From NCBI GenBank assembly GCA_024280885.1, contig JAJRPF010000045.1, positions 248,001 through 312,000 of the forward strand: a stretch of 64,000 nucleotides of DNA, given 5' to 3'. Below, piece after piece: positions 52,283 through 61,040 of this stretch. The position numbers and the translations under genes were made by a program. Below the pieces are notes generated by a model. That model was given only the letters and a program-made list of their open reading frames with translations. It was not told the DNA's origin and searched no databases. The first letter of the stretch is position 1, and every line of letters begins with the position of its first letter. Source of the stretch: Planctomycetota bacterium. GTDB lineage: Bacteria; Planctomycetota; JAJSAM01; JAJVHW01.

Positions 52283-53962
52283 ATGAAGTCATCGAAACTC
52301 CTCATGGCCGCCTGGCTCGTCGTCGTCGGCGTGCTGATGTTCTTCGCCGTGCGCGTCATCCTGAGCGACCAGAACGGATCGCCGGACGACGTCGGCCCGG
52401 GAAAGGTCGCGACCGTTCCACCGGGTGTGGGCACGACGCCCGCGCGCAATCACACGATCACGGACACACCACCGGATCGTGGGACTCGACATGCGGCGCA
52501 GTTCATCACCGGACGCGTCCTGGGCCCTGACGGCGAGCCGGTCGGCGGCGCCGAGGTCCGCGTCAGCCTGCCGGTGAACGTGGTTCCCAACGAGGAGACC
52601 GCTAACTGGGACGACATCCGCTTCATCTACTCCGTGCTCTTCATCGACTCGCTCGAGTGGGATCAGCCGCGGCCGATGGCGAAGTGGATCGAGAACATCC
52701 GCGCCCAGACGGCCGATCAGCCCGGTGCGGAACAGATCGCCGACGGCGTCTCCGCGGATGACGGCGCCTTCAAGGTCGCGATCCCGCGCCACTTCGGCAT
52801 CGGCCCGTTCCGGGTCACCGCGAGCGCGTCGGTCGGTAAGGCGGCGGCACAAGGCGTACGTCCGAACGTCGCGATCGAGCTCACCGTCGGTCCGGTCGCC
52901 GCGGTGGCGGGCGTCGTTCTGAGCGGGAACGAGAACGTCGGCGTCCCGAACGCCACGATCGTCCTGGACGATGGCGAGACACGCTTCTTCGGCACGACCA
53001 GCGGTGACGGCTCGTTCCGCATCGAGGGCGTGACTCCGGGGCGCTACTCCGTCAGCGCGGGGGCGGCGGGGCACTCGCCATTGCTGAACGCCAACAGCGT
53101 CGTGAAGTCGGGCGAGGAGCTCTCGGTCCGCCTGCCGCGCGGCACGACGATCAAGGTCATCGCGACATACGAGCCCGAGGACGGTCCCGACCGTCCGCTG
53201 GCCGACGTCGAAATCGTCGTCATGGAACAAGATACGTTCTCGTACGTACGCGGTCGCACCGACCTGAACGGCATCGCGGAGTTTCGCGGAATGCCGCCCG
53301 GGAGCTATCTCGTCAACGGCAAAGCCGAGCGTTCCGTGTCGTTCGGCGAAGAGCTCGTTGACGTGGACAGCGACAAGCTCGAGGTCGAGGCCGAGCTGCT
53401 CTTCGAGCCGGCCATCGACACGCAGGTCACCGTGGTGGACGAGGACAACCAACCGGTCGTCGGAATGGTCTTCTACACGGGCAACGCCGACGAGGAATAC
53501 GACGCACTGCGTTCAGCGAAGCTCGACGGCGAAACGGATACGCAGGGACGCTTCACGTTCCCCTTCGAATTCGAGGGACCGCGCGCGCTGCTCTTCGGCT
53601 TCAAGCAGGGCTTCTCGATGGTGCGCGCCTACCCGGACTCCCACGACGATGCCATCCCGTTGACACTCGTCGCGCGCAAGGCGCTGCGCGTCCACGGCAC
53701 CGTGCGCACACCCGACGGCCGCCCCATCCCGAACGCCCTGATCCTCCTCGAGATCGAGCCCAATGATCCTGAGGCGATCGAGGATCTCGCCATTCAGATC
53801 CGCTCGAACGAAAAGGGACAATACGACTTCCCGTACCTCCCACGCGGCGAGATCTGGATCTCGGCCGAACTCGGCGAGGACGCGTGGAGCGACGACTACG
53901 AGGTCGAGATCCTCGAAGGGCAGTCCGAGTACCAGATGGATATCGAGTTGGACCTGGAATAG
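52283..53962 (+). CDS. Membrane-anchored carboxypeptidase-regulatory-like (Cna-B-type) repeat protein
   Basis: A 559-residue protein with an N-terminal transmembrane anchor (about 8-27) and a beta-rich exterior made of several carboxypeptidase regulatory-like domains (for example ITGRVLGPDGEPVGGAEVRV; GVVLSGNENVGVPNATIVLD; VHGTVRTPDGRPIPNALILL). Typical glycine- and proline-turn patterns (G-SFRIEGVTPGRYSVSA) recur. These are Ig-like stalk or adhesion modules, abundant in Planctomycetota. No catalytic domain. Role unknown, probably surface-exposed or periplasmic. Confidence 0.8.
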   Translation: MKSSKLLMAAWLVVVGVLMFFAVRVILSDQNGSPDDVGPGKVATVPPGVGTTPARNHTITDTPPDRGTRHAAQFITGRVLGPDGEPVGGAEVRVSLPVNVVPNEETANWDDIRFIYSVLFIDSLEWDQPRPMAKWIENIRAQTADQPGAEQIADGVSADDGAFKVAIPRHFGIGPFRVTASASVGKAAAQGVRPNVAIELTVGPVAAVAGVVLSGNENVGVPNATIVLDDGETRFFGTTSGDGSFRIEGVTPGRYSVSAGAAGHSPLLNANSVVKSGEELSVRLPRGTTIKVIATYEPEDGPDRPLADVEIVVMEQDTFSYVRGRTDLNGIAEFRGMPPGSYLVNGKAERSVSFGEELVDVDSDKLEVEAELLFEPAIDTQVTVVDEDNQPVVGMVFYTGNADEEYDALRSAKLDGETDTQGRFTFPFEFEGPRALLFGFKQGFSMVRAYPDSHDDAIPLTLVARKALRVHGTVRTPDGRPIPNALILLEIEPNDPEAIEDLAIQIRSNEKGQYDFPYLPRGEIWISAELGEDAWSDDYEVEILEGQSEYQMDIELDLE

Positions 53963-54069
53963 CGGCGACAAGTAGCGGCGACCCGCGCTCTCGCCTGCCC
54001 ATCGGCGTCTCCGGCGTCGGACCGGTGAGACACGGGCAACGGCTCCGCTCTGCGTCGACTGGTCTGCCA

Positions 54070-54075
54070 TAGACT
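54070..54075 (+). promoter_or_regulatory. TANNNT box 8 nt before the PHP gene
   Basis: TAGACT at 54070-54075, 8 nt from the ATG, with no Shine-Dalgarno in between and no clear -35. Candidate leaderless start. It sits in a 15-bp tandem duplication (54057-54071 and 54072-54086, 13 of 15 identical). Confidence 0.35.
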
Positions 54076-54083
54076 GCTCTGCC

Positions 54084-54980
54084 ATGTACTGCGACCTCCA
54101 CACCCACTCTCTGGCGTCCGACGGAACGGAGACCCCCACCGAGGTCGTGCGCCTGGCACGGCGCGCCGGACTCGCCGCCGTTGCGCTGACGGACCACGAC
54201 ACGTTCGCTGGCATCGAGGAGGCCCTCGATGCCGGGCGCAAGCAGGGCATTCGCGTCATCGTCGGCGCCGAGTTGAGTCTGCCCCACGACACCGGGAGCT
54301 TCCATCTCATCGCGCTCGGCGTCGATCCCGAGAACGCGGAGATACGCGACGTGGCGGATCGACTCTGCGACGCGCGCGGACCGCGCAATCGCGGGATCGT
54401 CGCCAAGCTGCGCGCGTCGGGCGTTGACATCACAATCGAAGAGGTCGAGGCCGAGGCGGGCGGCGCGGACCAGGTCGTCGCGCGCCCACACATCGCGAGT
54501 CTGCTCATGAAGAAGCGGGTGGTCGCCACGTTCCAGGAGGCGTTCGACCGGTACCTTGGCCGCGGCGCCGAGGCCTATGTCGAACGCGTCCGCGTGCGGC
54601 TGGATGAAGCGGTGACGGCAACGCGCGCGGCGGGCGGCGTCACGATCGTCTGCCACCCCTTCACGCTCGGTTTCCGGGTTCCCGGCGAGGTCCCCGCCGA
54701 AGAGGAGTTCGTGACCTGGTGCCGGGGCGTCGCCGCGCAGGGCGTGGACGCGATGGAAGCTCGCTACGGGAGCTACAGCAAGACGCAGGAGGCGTTCTTC
54801 ACGCAGTCCGCCGAGCGCGCCGGGCTCCTGCCCTCGGGCGGCTCCGATTTCCACGGCTCGATCAAGCCGGCGGTGAGGATCGGTCGTGGACGCGGACGGC
54901 TACGCGTGCCGATCGCCTGGCTCGACGCGCTCATCGAGCGTGGGAAGTCGAGACCGGATGCGCATCCCGTAGCCCACTGA
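54084..54980 (+). CDS. PHP-domain phosphoesterase
   Basis: A 298-residue metal-dependent phosphoesterase of the TrpH/YciV type. Metal ligands appear as DLHTHSLASDG (H6, H8, D13), LTDHDTF (D, H), the Glu of GAELSLP, ARPHIASLL, CHPF and GSDFHG. The nearest known members hydrolyse 3',5'-nucleoside bisphosphates or have RNA 5'-exonuclease activity; the substrate here is not certain. Its last 50 bp overlap the 3' end of the convergent GT4 gene. Confidence 0.88.
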   Translation: MYCDLHTHSLASDGTETPTEVVRLARRAGLAAVALTDHDTFAGIEEALDAGRKQGIRVIVGAELSLPHDTGSFHLIALGVDPENAEIRDVADRLCDARGPRNRGIVAKLRASGVDITIEEVEAEAGGADQVVARPHIASLLMKKRVVATFQEAFDRYLGRGAEAYVERVRVRLDEAVTATRAAGGVTIVCHPFTLGFRVPGEVPAEEEFVTWCRGVAAQGVDAMEARYGSYSKTQEAFFTQSAERAGLLPSGGSDFHGSIKPAVRIGRGRGRLRVPIAWLDALIERGKSRPDAHPVAH

Positions 54981-56220
54981 GGTAGGCCTCGGTGCGCCGC
55001 ACGCAGAGATCGAGCGGGAAGTGCTCGAGAACGCGCTCGCGCCCCGCCGCGCCCATGCGACGCGCCAGCGCGGCATCGCCGAGGACCTGAGCCAAGCGCT
55101 TGGCAAGTGCCTGCATGTCGCGACGCGGGACAAGGAAACCGGTCTCGCCCTCCACCACCTGCTCGTCGATCTAACCCACGTCGGTCGCGACGACGGGCCG
55201 CGCCGAGGCCATCGTCTCGAGCACCACCATCGGGAGCCCCTCGATGTCGCTACTCATCACGAGTGAGTCGCACGCAGAGAGCAACCCGGCCACGTCGCGT
55301 CGGAACCCGATCAGATGCGCACACTGCTCCAGACCAAGCCGCGCGCGCAGGTCCTGAAGACGCGGCAGCAGTTTGCCTGTGCCCGCGATGACAAGCTGTG
55401 CATCGGGCACGGCTCGGCGCACGTCGCGGAAGCACTCGAGCAGAAGATCGAAGCGCTTCTGATCGTTCAGGCGCCCGATCGCGAGTGCCATCGGTGCGTC
55501 AGCAGGCAATCCGAGCGTGGTGCGCATCTCGGCGCGGCGCGTCTCGGAGGGAGCGTACTTCTCCGGTCGAACGCCGTAGGGAATGGCCTTCACGGACGAC
55601 GGGTCGAGGGCCCCGCGCTCGACGATCTCCGCGCGCATGCGCTCCGAGAGCGTGACCACTCCGTCGAGGAAGAGATCGTACGTCAGACGATACCGAAGTC
55701 CCGGGCGCGTCTCGACGAGCCCCATGAAGGCCGTGACGGGCGGCGCACCGGCGAGCTTCGCGGCAAACCCCGCGACACGGATGCCGCGGTGGAGCTTCGT
55801 CGCGACGACGTCGACGCCGTGTTCGAGCATGAAGCGCGAGAGTTTGCGCGCTTGTCCGAGGTGGAAGTCGGCGCGCAGGGGAACGGCGACCGTCGGGAAG
55901 CCGGCGTCGTCACAGCGTTGCAGCCAGACGCTTCCGGGCCGTCCGGTGGACGTGATGTGATGGCCGCGCTCGCGCAGTCCCAGCGCGACGTCCATGAGCC
56001 AGCGCTCCACGCCTCCCCAGCCGTCACTGCCCATCGGATTGAGAAGCAGCAACGAGAGCGGCGCAACCGGCTCTGTCTCGTCCTCGCGCGCGCCCGCCTC
56101 TGGCTTGCCCACCTCGGTTTCGCCCGCCTCCGGTTCGTCCGTCTCCGGCTCCAAGGACCTCTCCTCCACGGCATGCCCCCACACGGGAAGCAACCCGGCG
56201 AAACCCACTCGGTCGGGCAT
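54931..56220 (-). pseudogene. GT4-family glycosyltransferase interrupted by an in-frame TAG
   Basis: A GT-B glycosyltransferase reading frame of 430 codons. Codons 1-349 run from MPDRVGFAGLLPVWG through the N-terminal domain (LLLLNPMGSDGWGGVERWLM) to the nucleotide-sugar domain (AIGRLNDQKRFDLLLECF; SDIEGLPMVVLETMASARPV). Then VATDVG is followed by TAG (55173-55171), and the same frame continues IDEQVVEGETGFLVP with the rest of the GT4 C-terminus to 54931. Intact relatives read through this site (ATDVGG-type loop). Single-base changes of TCG, CAG, GAG, AAG or TGG give TAG. It may be a recent pseudogene, a sequencing error or a read-through site. Confidence 0.75.
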
Positions 56221-56353
56221 CGTGCATCAACCGCCGCCCAGCCTACAACAGGCGTCCAATCGGCGGCAGCGCAGTCACAACTCCGGCGGGAAAGCAGTCG
56301 TTCCGATCGCTCACCAACCGAGAGGCAGGCTCGCTCGATCGAGCCCGCGACGA

Positions 56354-57175
56354 TCAGGAATTCTGCGCGCGCGGTCGGGGTGCACGACTCGGCAAAGAGT
56401 CCGGCGCATCGGCCGCGGGAAAGTCCGGATCGAAGAAGCGCGGCCGACCGAGTTTCTTGCGGAGCCAGACGCCCGATCGATGGGGGCGCGTGGGGACGAG
56501 CCCGGCGCGAAGATACATCGCCTCGACGTTGACCCTGCGCCAGGGGTGCTCCTCGCCCGACGCGATCACGCTCTTCTGGTGGTGGTGGACCAGGAAGGGC
56601 GGGTCCTCGGCACAGCGACGGTAGATCCAGCCGCGAGCCCAGGCCCGCGCGCACCAATCGTAAGGCGAGCCGTTCCAGGGGTAGCGCTCGGCATCGAGCA
56701 GCCCGATTTCGTCGAACGCCTCGCGACGCATGAAGAACATGGACCCATCCACGCAGCCGAAGACCGGTCCAATACGCTTCCAGTTGAGGGCCGTGCCCGT
56801 CACGGCGACGCGCGGATCAGCGTCGAGCACCGCGGCCAGACGTTGCACCCAATCGTCGCGCAGGACCTCGCAATCCGGGTTGAGCAGGAGCACGTAGCGC
56901 GAACGGTCGTCAACGAGTTCCAGCCCCTGGTTACACGCCGGCGCCCAGAGCCTATTCTCCTCGTTCTGAACGAGGCGCAGGCGCCCGACCTGCTGCTCGG
57001 CAACATTCAGGCGGCGTGTCGGCTCGTCCGACGCGTTGTCCACCACGATCAACTCATAGGGATCGGCGGTGCGCGCGGCCAACGATCGATAGAGACGCTC
57101 CACCCACTCGGGAGCGTTCCACGTCACGCTGACGATCGAGAGCAGCGGCGCCTCGTCGGCGGACACGTGCGACAT
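56354..57175 (-). CDS. GT2-family glycosyltransferase
   Basis: A 273-residue GT-A fold enzyme. It has LLSIVSVTWNAPEWVERLYR, ELIVVDNASDEPTRR, YVLLLNPDCEV (the DxD-like metal site) and GSMFFMRREAFDEIGLLDAE, typical of rhamnosyl- or galactofuranosyl-type GT2 enzymes. A basic C-terminal tail may touch the membrane. It lies 133 bp upstream of the GT4 gene on the same strand; together with the ligase-like protein they suggest a small surface-glycan locus. Confidence 0.9.
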   Translation of the reverse strand: MSHVSADEAPLLSIVSVTWNAPEWVERLYRSLAARTADPYELIVVDNASDEPTRRLNVAEQQVGRLRLVQNEENRLWAPACNQGLELVDDRSRYVLLLNPDCEVLRDDWVQRLAAVLDADPRVAVTGTALNWKRIGPVFGCVDGSMFFMRREAFDEIGLLDAERYPWNGSPYDWCARAWARGWIYRRCAEDPPFLVHHHQKSVIASGEEHPWRRVNVEAMYLRAGLVPTRPHRSGVWLRKKLGRPRFFDPDFPAADAPDSLPSRAPRPRAQNS

Positions 57176-57181
57176 GCGAGA

Positions 57182-57187
57182 AAGCTA
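57182..57187 (-). promoter_or_regulatory. TANNNT box 6 nt before the GT2 gene
   Basis: TAGCTT on the minus strand (57187-57182), 6 nt upstream of the ATG, no Shine-Dalgarno. Candidate leaderless start; no clear -35. Confidence 0.35.
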
Positions 57188-57272
57188 CGCTCATCCGCCT
57201 CTCCCCGCACGCAACCGGGGGGCGTGCGGCTCTCTCCCCTATGATGAGCGCTGACATTCAGGAGACTCCCCC

Positions 57273-58307
57273 ATGCGTTCGTTCCGACTACCTCTCGCAT
57301 CCGTGCTCGCGCTTGCCACTGTGCTGCCGCTCGGTCTCGCCACCGCTGGCGAAGACCCGACGCCGGCCCCCGTCGAAGAGACAGACGGCGCCGACAAGCC
57401 GAAAGGCGACGCTGGGGCGAAGGCAGGCGACGCACCGAAGGCAGGGGAGCAGGCGAAGGAGGAGCGCAAGGTGGACGCGGCGGCCGTCGCGTCGCTGAAG
57501 AAGTGGGGTGACGCCATGCACCTGCCGACCCACACGCGCGCCGACGAAATCTCGTCGTACGCGACGGCGGCCAACGCTGGGCTCTTCGGCGGCGGTGAAC
57601 TCACCGTGAAGACGACGTGGAAGCGCGACGGCGATCTGGGCCTCGACGTCACGGTGCCGCCAGAGATGGTCGAGAGCGTGCCCGAGCAACAACTCTCGAT
57701 GCTGAAGGGCCTCTTCACAACGTGGGCGCGCGAGGCTCTCGCTCCGGTGCTGATCGCTCCGGCGAAGTACGCCGCCGACTACCACATCGCCGAGAAGAAG
57801 CAGGGCGACGAGACGGCGGTTGAGTTGCTGCCGTACAGCGAAACGGCCGCCGCGGAGTTGCAACTCCTCTACTTCGACGAAGACGGCCTACTCACGCGGC
57901 GGGTGATGATCCCGCGCGTCGACCCGAACGATCCGATGCAGCAGATGCTCGTGGGCGCCGAGATCGAGAGCACCTACGGCTACGAGAGGATCGGCAAGCG
58001 CAGTGTGCTGAAGCGCATGAGCATGCTGACCCCCATGGGCGAACTCGGGGTGACGTACACGTACTACGAGGTCACCGGCGGAGCGCCGCTGCTCAAGTCC
58101 TTCTCAATGCAGACGCCGTTCGTCCCGGACCCGGTCGTGGTGAGCTTCCACGACTACAAGGTCGACGGTCAGCCAATCGTGACGAAGGAGCGCGGCGCGG
58201 CGGATACGAGCAAGAGCGGCGACGCGGGAAGCACGGACGGGGAGACGAAGGACCCGGAGACGAAGAAGCAGGAGAGCGGTTCCGACGACGAGCCTTCGGA
58301 AAAGTAG
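57273..58307 (+). CDS. Secreted protein of unknown function
   Basis: A 344-residue exported protein. Signal peptide at 1-26 (RLPLASVLALATVLPLGLAT), then a Lys/Ala/Glu-rich disordered linker (to ~65), a ~240-residue beta-rich domain (LQLLYFDEDGLLTRRVMIPR; ESTYGYERIGKRSVLKRMSM; TYTYYEVTGG) and a Lys/Glu/Ser-rich C-tail. The repeated amphipathic strands with Tyr/Arg alternation recall LolA/LppX-like lipid carriers, but no motif proves this. ATG with AGGAG at 8 nt; TATGAT at 57240-57245 may be its -10 box. Confidence 0.65.
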   Translation: MRSFRLPLASVLALATVLPLGLATAGEDPTPAPVEETDGADKPKGDAGAKAGDAPKAGEQAKEERKVDAAAVASLKKWGDAMHLPTHTRADEISSYATAANAGLFGGGELTVKTTWKRDGDLGLDVTVPPEMVESVPEQQLSMLKGLFTTWAREALAPVLIAPAKYAADYHIAEKKQGDETAVELLPYSETAAAELQLLYFDEDGLLTRRVMIPRVDPNDPMQQMLVGAEIESTYGYERIGKRSVLKRMSMLTPMGELGVTYTYYEVTGGAPLLKSFSMQTPFVPDPVVVSFHDYKVDGQPIVTKERGAADTSKSGDAGSTDGETKDPETKKQESGSDDEPSEK

Positions 58308-58339
58308 CACTCAGGCTGGCGCCGCACGGCCGTGAGGCG

Positions 58340-58371
58340 AGCCTGTGTGGCGAAGAGCCTGTGTGGCGAAG
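58340..58371. repeat. Perfect 16-bp tandem duplication
   Basis: AGCCTGTGTGGCGAAG twice (58340-58355, 58356-58371), in the 146-bp convergent spacer. Confidence 0.9.
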
Positions 58372-58453
58372 TTGAGCAGGTGGCGAGGCGTGGTAGCCGG
58401 GTAGCGGGGTTGCGCGAGGGAGTCCGCGGCGCGCGAACGTGACGCGGTGCCGA

Positions 58454-59002
58454 CTACCTGCGCTGGCGCTTCTCTTTCACGCCGTTGTCCTCCTCCTCCT
58501 CCTTGAAGCCGGTCTCGAGCCGATAGATAATCAGGTTCGCGCGCGTGGAGTCGCCGCCCTCGAGCGCTTTCCAGACCGCTTCGGCAATCTCGGTCGGAGC
58601 CTCGATATCCTCGTTCCGCTGCGCCTGGACACAGCACTTCACGAGGTAGGCGTCCGGGCCGCTTTCCTCGAACGAGATCCAGATCCGCCGGCGCACACCC
58701 TTGAAACGAGCCGGCGCGAGCAGCGTCTTCCAGCGGGACACGAGAGTCTTCTCGCTCCGCAGCGTCCGCACGCGATCGAGCGAGTAGCCCTCGGTCTGGA
58801 TCATGAACTTCGCCCGCTCCCAGAGAAAGTCAAACTCCGGAACAACGATCGGACGGCTCTCGACGTACTCGGCGTCCTCCGGCTCCCAATCGCTGGGGTC
58901 GCCCAGGAACGGATTGTCCATCCCCTCGCATGCGGTGAGGGAGAGGGGAGCGAAGAGCGACGCCACCAGAGCGGCTCGTAGGAGCATTCGTCGGTTCAAC
59001 AT
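58454..59002 (-). CDS. Lipoprotein of unknown function
   Basis: A 182-residue lipoprotein (SLTAC lipobox, Cys at ~25). The mature part has an acidic start, FLWERAKFMIQTEGYSLDRV and RRIWISFEESGPDAYLVKCC, then a Lys/Glu/Arg tail. The layout resembles DUF-type periplasmic lipoproteins with an alpha/beta fold, but no family was recognised. It is divergent from der, 74 bp apart. Confidence 0.7.
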   Translation of the reverse strand: MLNRRMLLRAALVASLFAPLSLTACEGMDNPFLGDPSDWEPEDAEYVESRPIVVPEFDFLWERAKFMIQTEGYSLDRVRTLRSEKTLVSRWKTLLAPARFKGVRRRIWISFEESGPDAYLVKCCVQAQRNEDIEAPTEIAEAVWKALEGGDSTRANLIIYRLETGFKEEEEDNGVKEKRQRR

Positions 59003-59009
59003 CCGCAGA

Positions 59010-59015
59010 AGCCTA
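59010..59015 (-). promoter_or_regulatory. TANNNT box 7 nt before the lipoprotein gene at 59002
   Basis: TAGGCT on the minus strand (59015-59010), 7 nt before the ATG; no Shine-Dalgarno. Candidate leaderless start. Confidence 0.3.
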
Positions 59016-59060
59016 CCGCCCGCACCCTCGACGACGGCGGGACTTCCGCAGCACCTCGTG

Positions 59061-59066
59061 TACGCT
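59061..59066 (+). promoter_or_regulatory. TANNNT box 10 nt before der
   Basis: TACGCT, 10 nt before the der ATG; the interval GCGCTCCGCC has no Shine-Dalgarno. Candidate leaderless start; -35 not evident. Confidence 0.35.
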
Positions 59067-59076
59067 GCGCTCCGCC

Positions 59077-60423
59077 ATGCAACTCCCCGTCATCGCCATC
59101 GTCGGTCGGCCCAACGTGGGCAAGAGTACGCTCATGAACGCGCTCGTGGGTCGCCGCGTGTCCGTAGTCGACCCCACCGCAGGCGTGACGCGTGATCGCG
59201 TCAGCATCCGCCTGGAGTTCGACGGCCGCGCTTTCGAGCTCACGGATACCGGCGGGATCGGCATCGTTGATCGCCAGGATCTCGACGAGGACGTCGAATT
59301 CCAGATCAGCACCGCGCTCGCCGAGGCTGCATGTGTGATCTTCGTGGCCGACGCCCGCAGCGGCGTGACGTCGCTCGACCGCTCGATCGCCAAGCGATTG
59401 CATCAGATGGGGAAGCCCGTCGTCTTCGTCGCCAACAAGGCCGAGTCGATGAAGATCCGGCAATCGCTCGACGAGTTCCGGGTTCTCGGCTTCGGCGCAG
59501 CGATCCCCCTCTCGGCCCAGAACCGGGAAAACACATCCGAGGCCCTGAGCCTCGCGTGCGATCACCTTCCGGCAGACGCCGAGGGCGCGGACATCCCGAA
59601 GGCGTACATCAAGATCGCCATCGTCGGCCGACAGAACGCCGGCAAGAGCACGCTGGTCAACGCGCTGGCGAAAGAGGATCGCGTGATCGTGTCGGAGAAG
59701 GCCGGCACGACCCGCGATGCCATCGATGTGTGGATCGAGCGCGGCGGCCAGAATTGGGTCCTGATCGACACAGCTGGTTTCACACGTCACGCCCACGACG
59801 GCAGCGATCCGATCCAGTGGTACAGCGAGCACCGCGCCATGCGTGCGATCCGCTACTGCGACGTGGCGATCCTGCTCCTCGACGTCATGCGCAATCTGGG
59901 CGGCCTCGAGAAGCGCCTGGCGGACGAGATCCTCAAGGCAGGCAAGCCGTGTTTCATCGTCGCCAACAAATGGGATCTCGTGAACGACGTCCCCACCGGC
60001 AAGTTCGACGACTACTTCCGCGGCGTACTGCCGGGCCTCAGTCGATCGCCGCTCGGCTTCATCTCCGCGAAGAACCGCAACAACATCCAGCGCATGCTCG
60101 ATGTCTGCACCGAGTTGCACGCGCAGTCGGGCTTCGAGCTCGGAACCGGCGAGCTCAACCGCTTCGTCGAGGACGCGCTCGCATACCGGCCGCCGCGCAT
60201 CAAGTCGAGCCGCCGGGCGCGCGTGTACTACTCCACACAGGTCACCACGCACCCGCCGACGTTCGCGCTCTTCGTCAACGATCCGGATCTCTTCGACCCA
60301 TCGTTCAGGCGCTTTATCGAGAATCGCTTCCGGGACAAATACCCCGTGCAGGAAGTGCCGGTGCGCTTTGACTTCCGACGCCGCGAGCGCAAGAGCCTCT
60401 CGGACCTCAAGGGCGGGAGTTGA
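59077..60423 (+). CDS. der: Ribosome-associated GTPase Der (EngA)
   Basis: A 448-residue protein with two tandem G domains and a C-terminal KH-like domain, needed for 50S assembly. G1 motifs are GRPNVGKST (domain 1) and GRQNAGKST (domain 2); G3 DTGGIG and DTAGFTRHA; G4 NKAE and NKWD. The KH-like part starts near residue 350 (RPPRIKSSRRARVYYSTQVT). The stop overlaps the TTG start of sixA. Confidence 0.96.
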   Translation: MQLPVIAIVGRPNVGKSTLMNALVGRRVSVVDPTAGVTRDRVSIRLEFDGRAFELTDTGGIGIVDRQDLDEDVEFQISTALAEAACVIFVADARSGVTSLDRSIAKRLHQMGKPVVFVANKAESMKIRQSLDEFRVLGFGAAIPLSAQNRENTSEALSLACDHLPADAEGADIPKAYIKIAIVGRQNAGKSTLVNALAKEDRVIVSEKAGTTRDAIDVWIERGGQNWVLIDTAGFTRHAHDGSDPIQWYSEHRAMRAIRYCDVAILLLDVMRNLGGLEKRLADEILKAGKPCFIVANKWDLVNDVPTGKFDDYFRGVLPGLSRSPLGFISAKNRNNIQRMLDVCTELHAQSGFELGTGELNRFVEDALAYRPPRIKSSRRARVYYSTQVTTHPPTFALFVNDPDLFDPSFRRFIENRFRDKYPVQEVPVRFDFRRRERKSLSDLKGGS

Positions 60424-60938
60424 GCGCGGCTCACCGCGAGTTGCTCCTGCTCCGACACGGCAAGTCCGCGTGGGACACCGCCGCACGATCGGACTTCGAT
60501 CGTCCCCTCGCCGCGCGAGGCCAGCGCGACTGCCCGCGCATCGCTGACTGGCTCGCCGGGGAAGGGCTGCTTCCGGATCGGATACTCAGCTCGCCCGCGC
60601 ATCGAGCCGTCGAGACGGCGAGAATCGTCGCGCAACGACTGGGCTTCGATGTGGCCGAGATCGAGACCGACGAGCAACTCTACGGCGCTGATTTGACGGC
60701 CCTTCTCGCGGCACTCGCGGCTCTCCCATCGACGACGCGCAGAGTGCTCCTGGTCGCGCACAACCCCGGTCTCGATGCGCTGGTCGCCCACCTCGCCGGA
60801 CGCTGCCCGAAGCTCGCGGCGAACGGCAAACTGATGACAACCGCGGCGGTCGCCTGCTTCGCGATGCCGGAGAGCTGGGAGCACCTGCACGCGGGCGCCG
60901 GTGACCTCACTCGCTTGATGCGCCCGAAGGACCTGTAG
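60420..60938 (+). CDS. sixA: Phosphohistidine phosphatase SixA-type
   Basis: A 172-residue histidine-phosphatase (RHG family) protein. It has LLLLRHGKSAWDTAARSDFD with the catalytic RHG, LSSPAHRAVETARIVAQRL and VLLVAHNPGLDALVAHL with the second catalytic His. It likely removes phosphate from His-phosphorylated proteins. TTG start at 60420 overlaps the der stop, so translation is coupled. Confidence 0.87.
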   Translation: MSAAHRELLLLRHGKSAWDTAARSDFDRPLAARGQRDCPRIADWLAGEGLLPDRILSSPAHRAVETARIVAQRLGFDVAEIETDEQLYGADLTALLAALAALPSTTRRVLLVAHNPGLDALVAHLAGRCPKLAANGKLMTTAAVACFAMPESWEHLHAGAGDLTRLMRPKDL

Positions 60939-61027
60939 AGCACGGCCCAGCCGCGCGGAGCCCGTGACTGGGACGGAATTCTCGGGCGGGCTCCGGACGG
61001 GGCGCTGCACTCCGAGGCCGCATGCGA

Positions 61028-61033
61028 TACCTT
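61028..61033 (+). promoter_or_regulatory. TANNNT box 7 nt before the porin gene
   Basis: TACCTT, 7 nt before the ATG at 61041, no Shine-Dalgarno; candidate leaderless start. Confidence 0.35.
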
Positions 61034-61040
61034 CCTCGCC

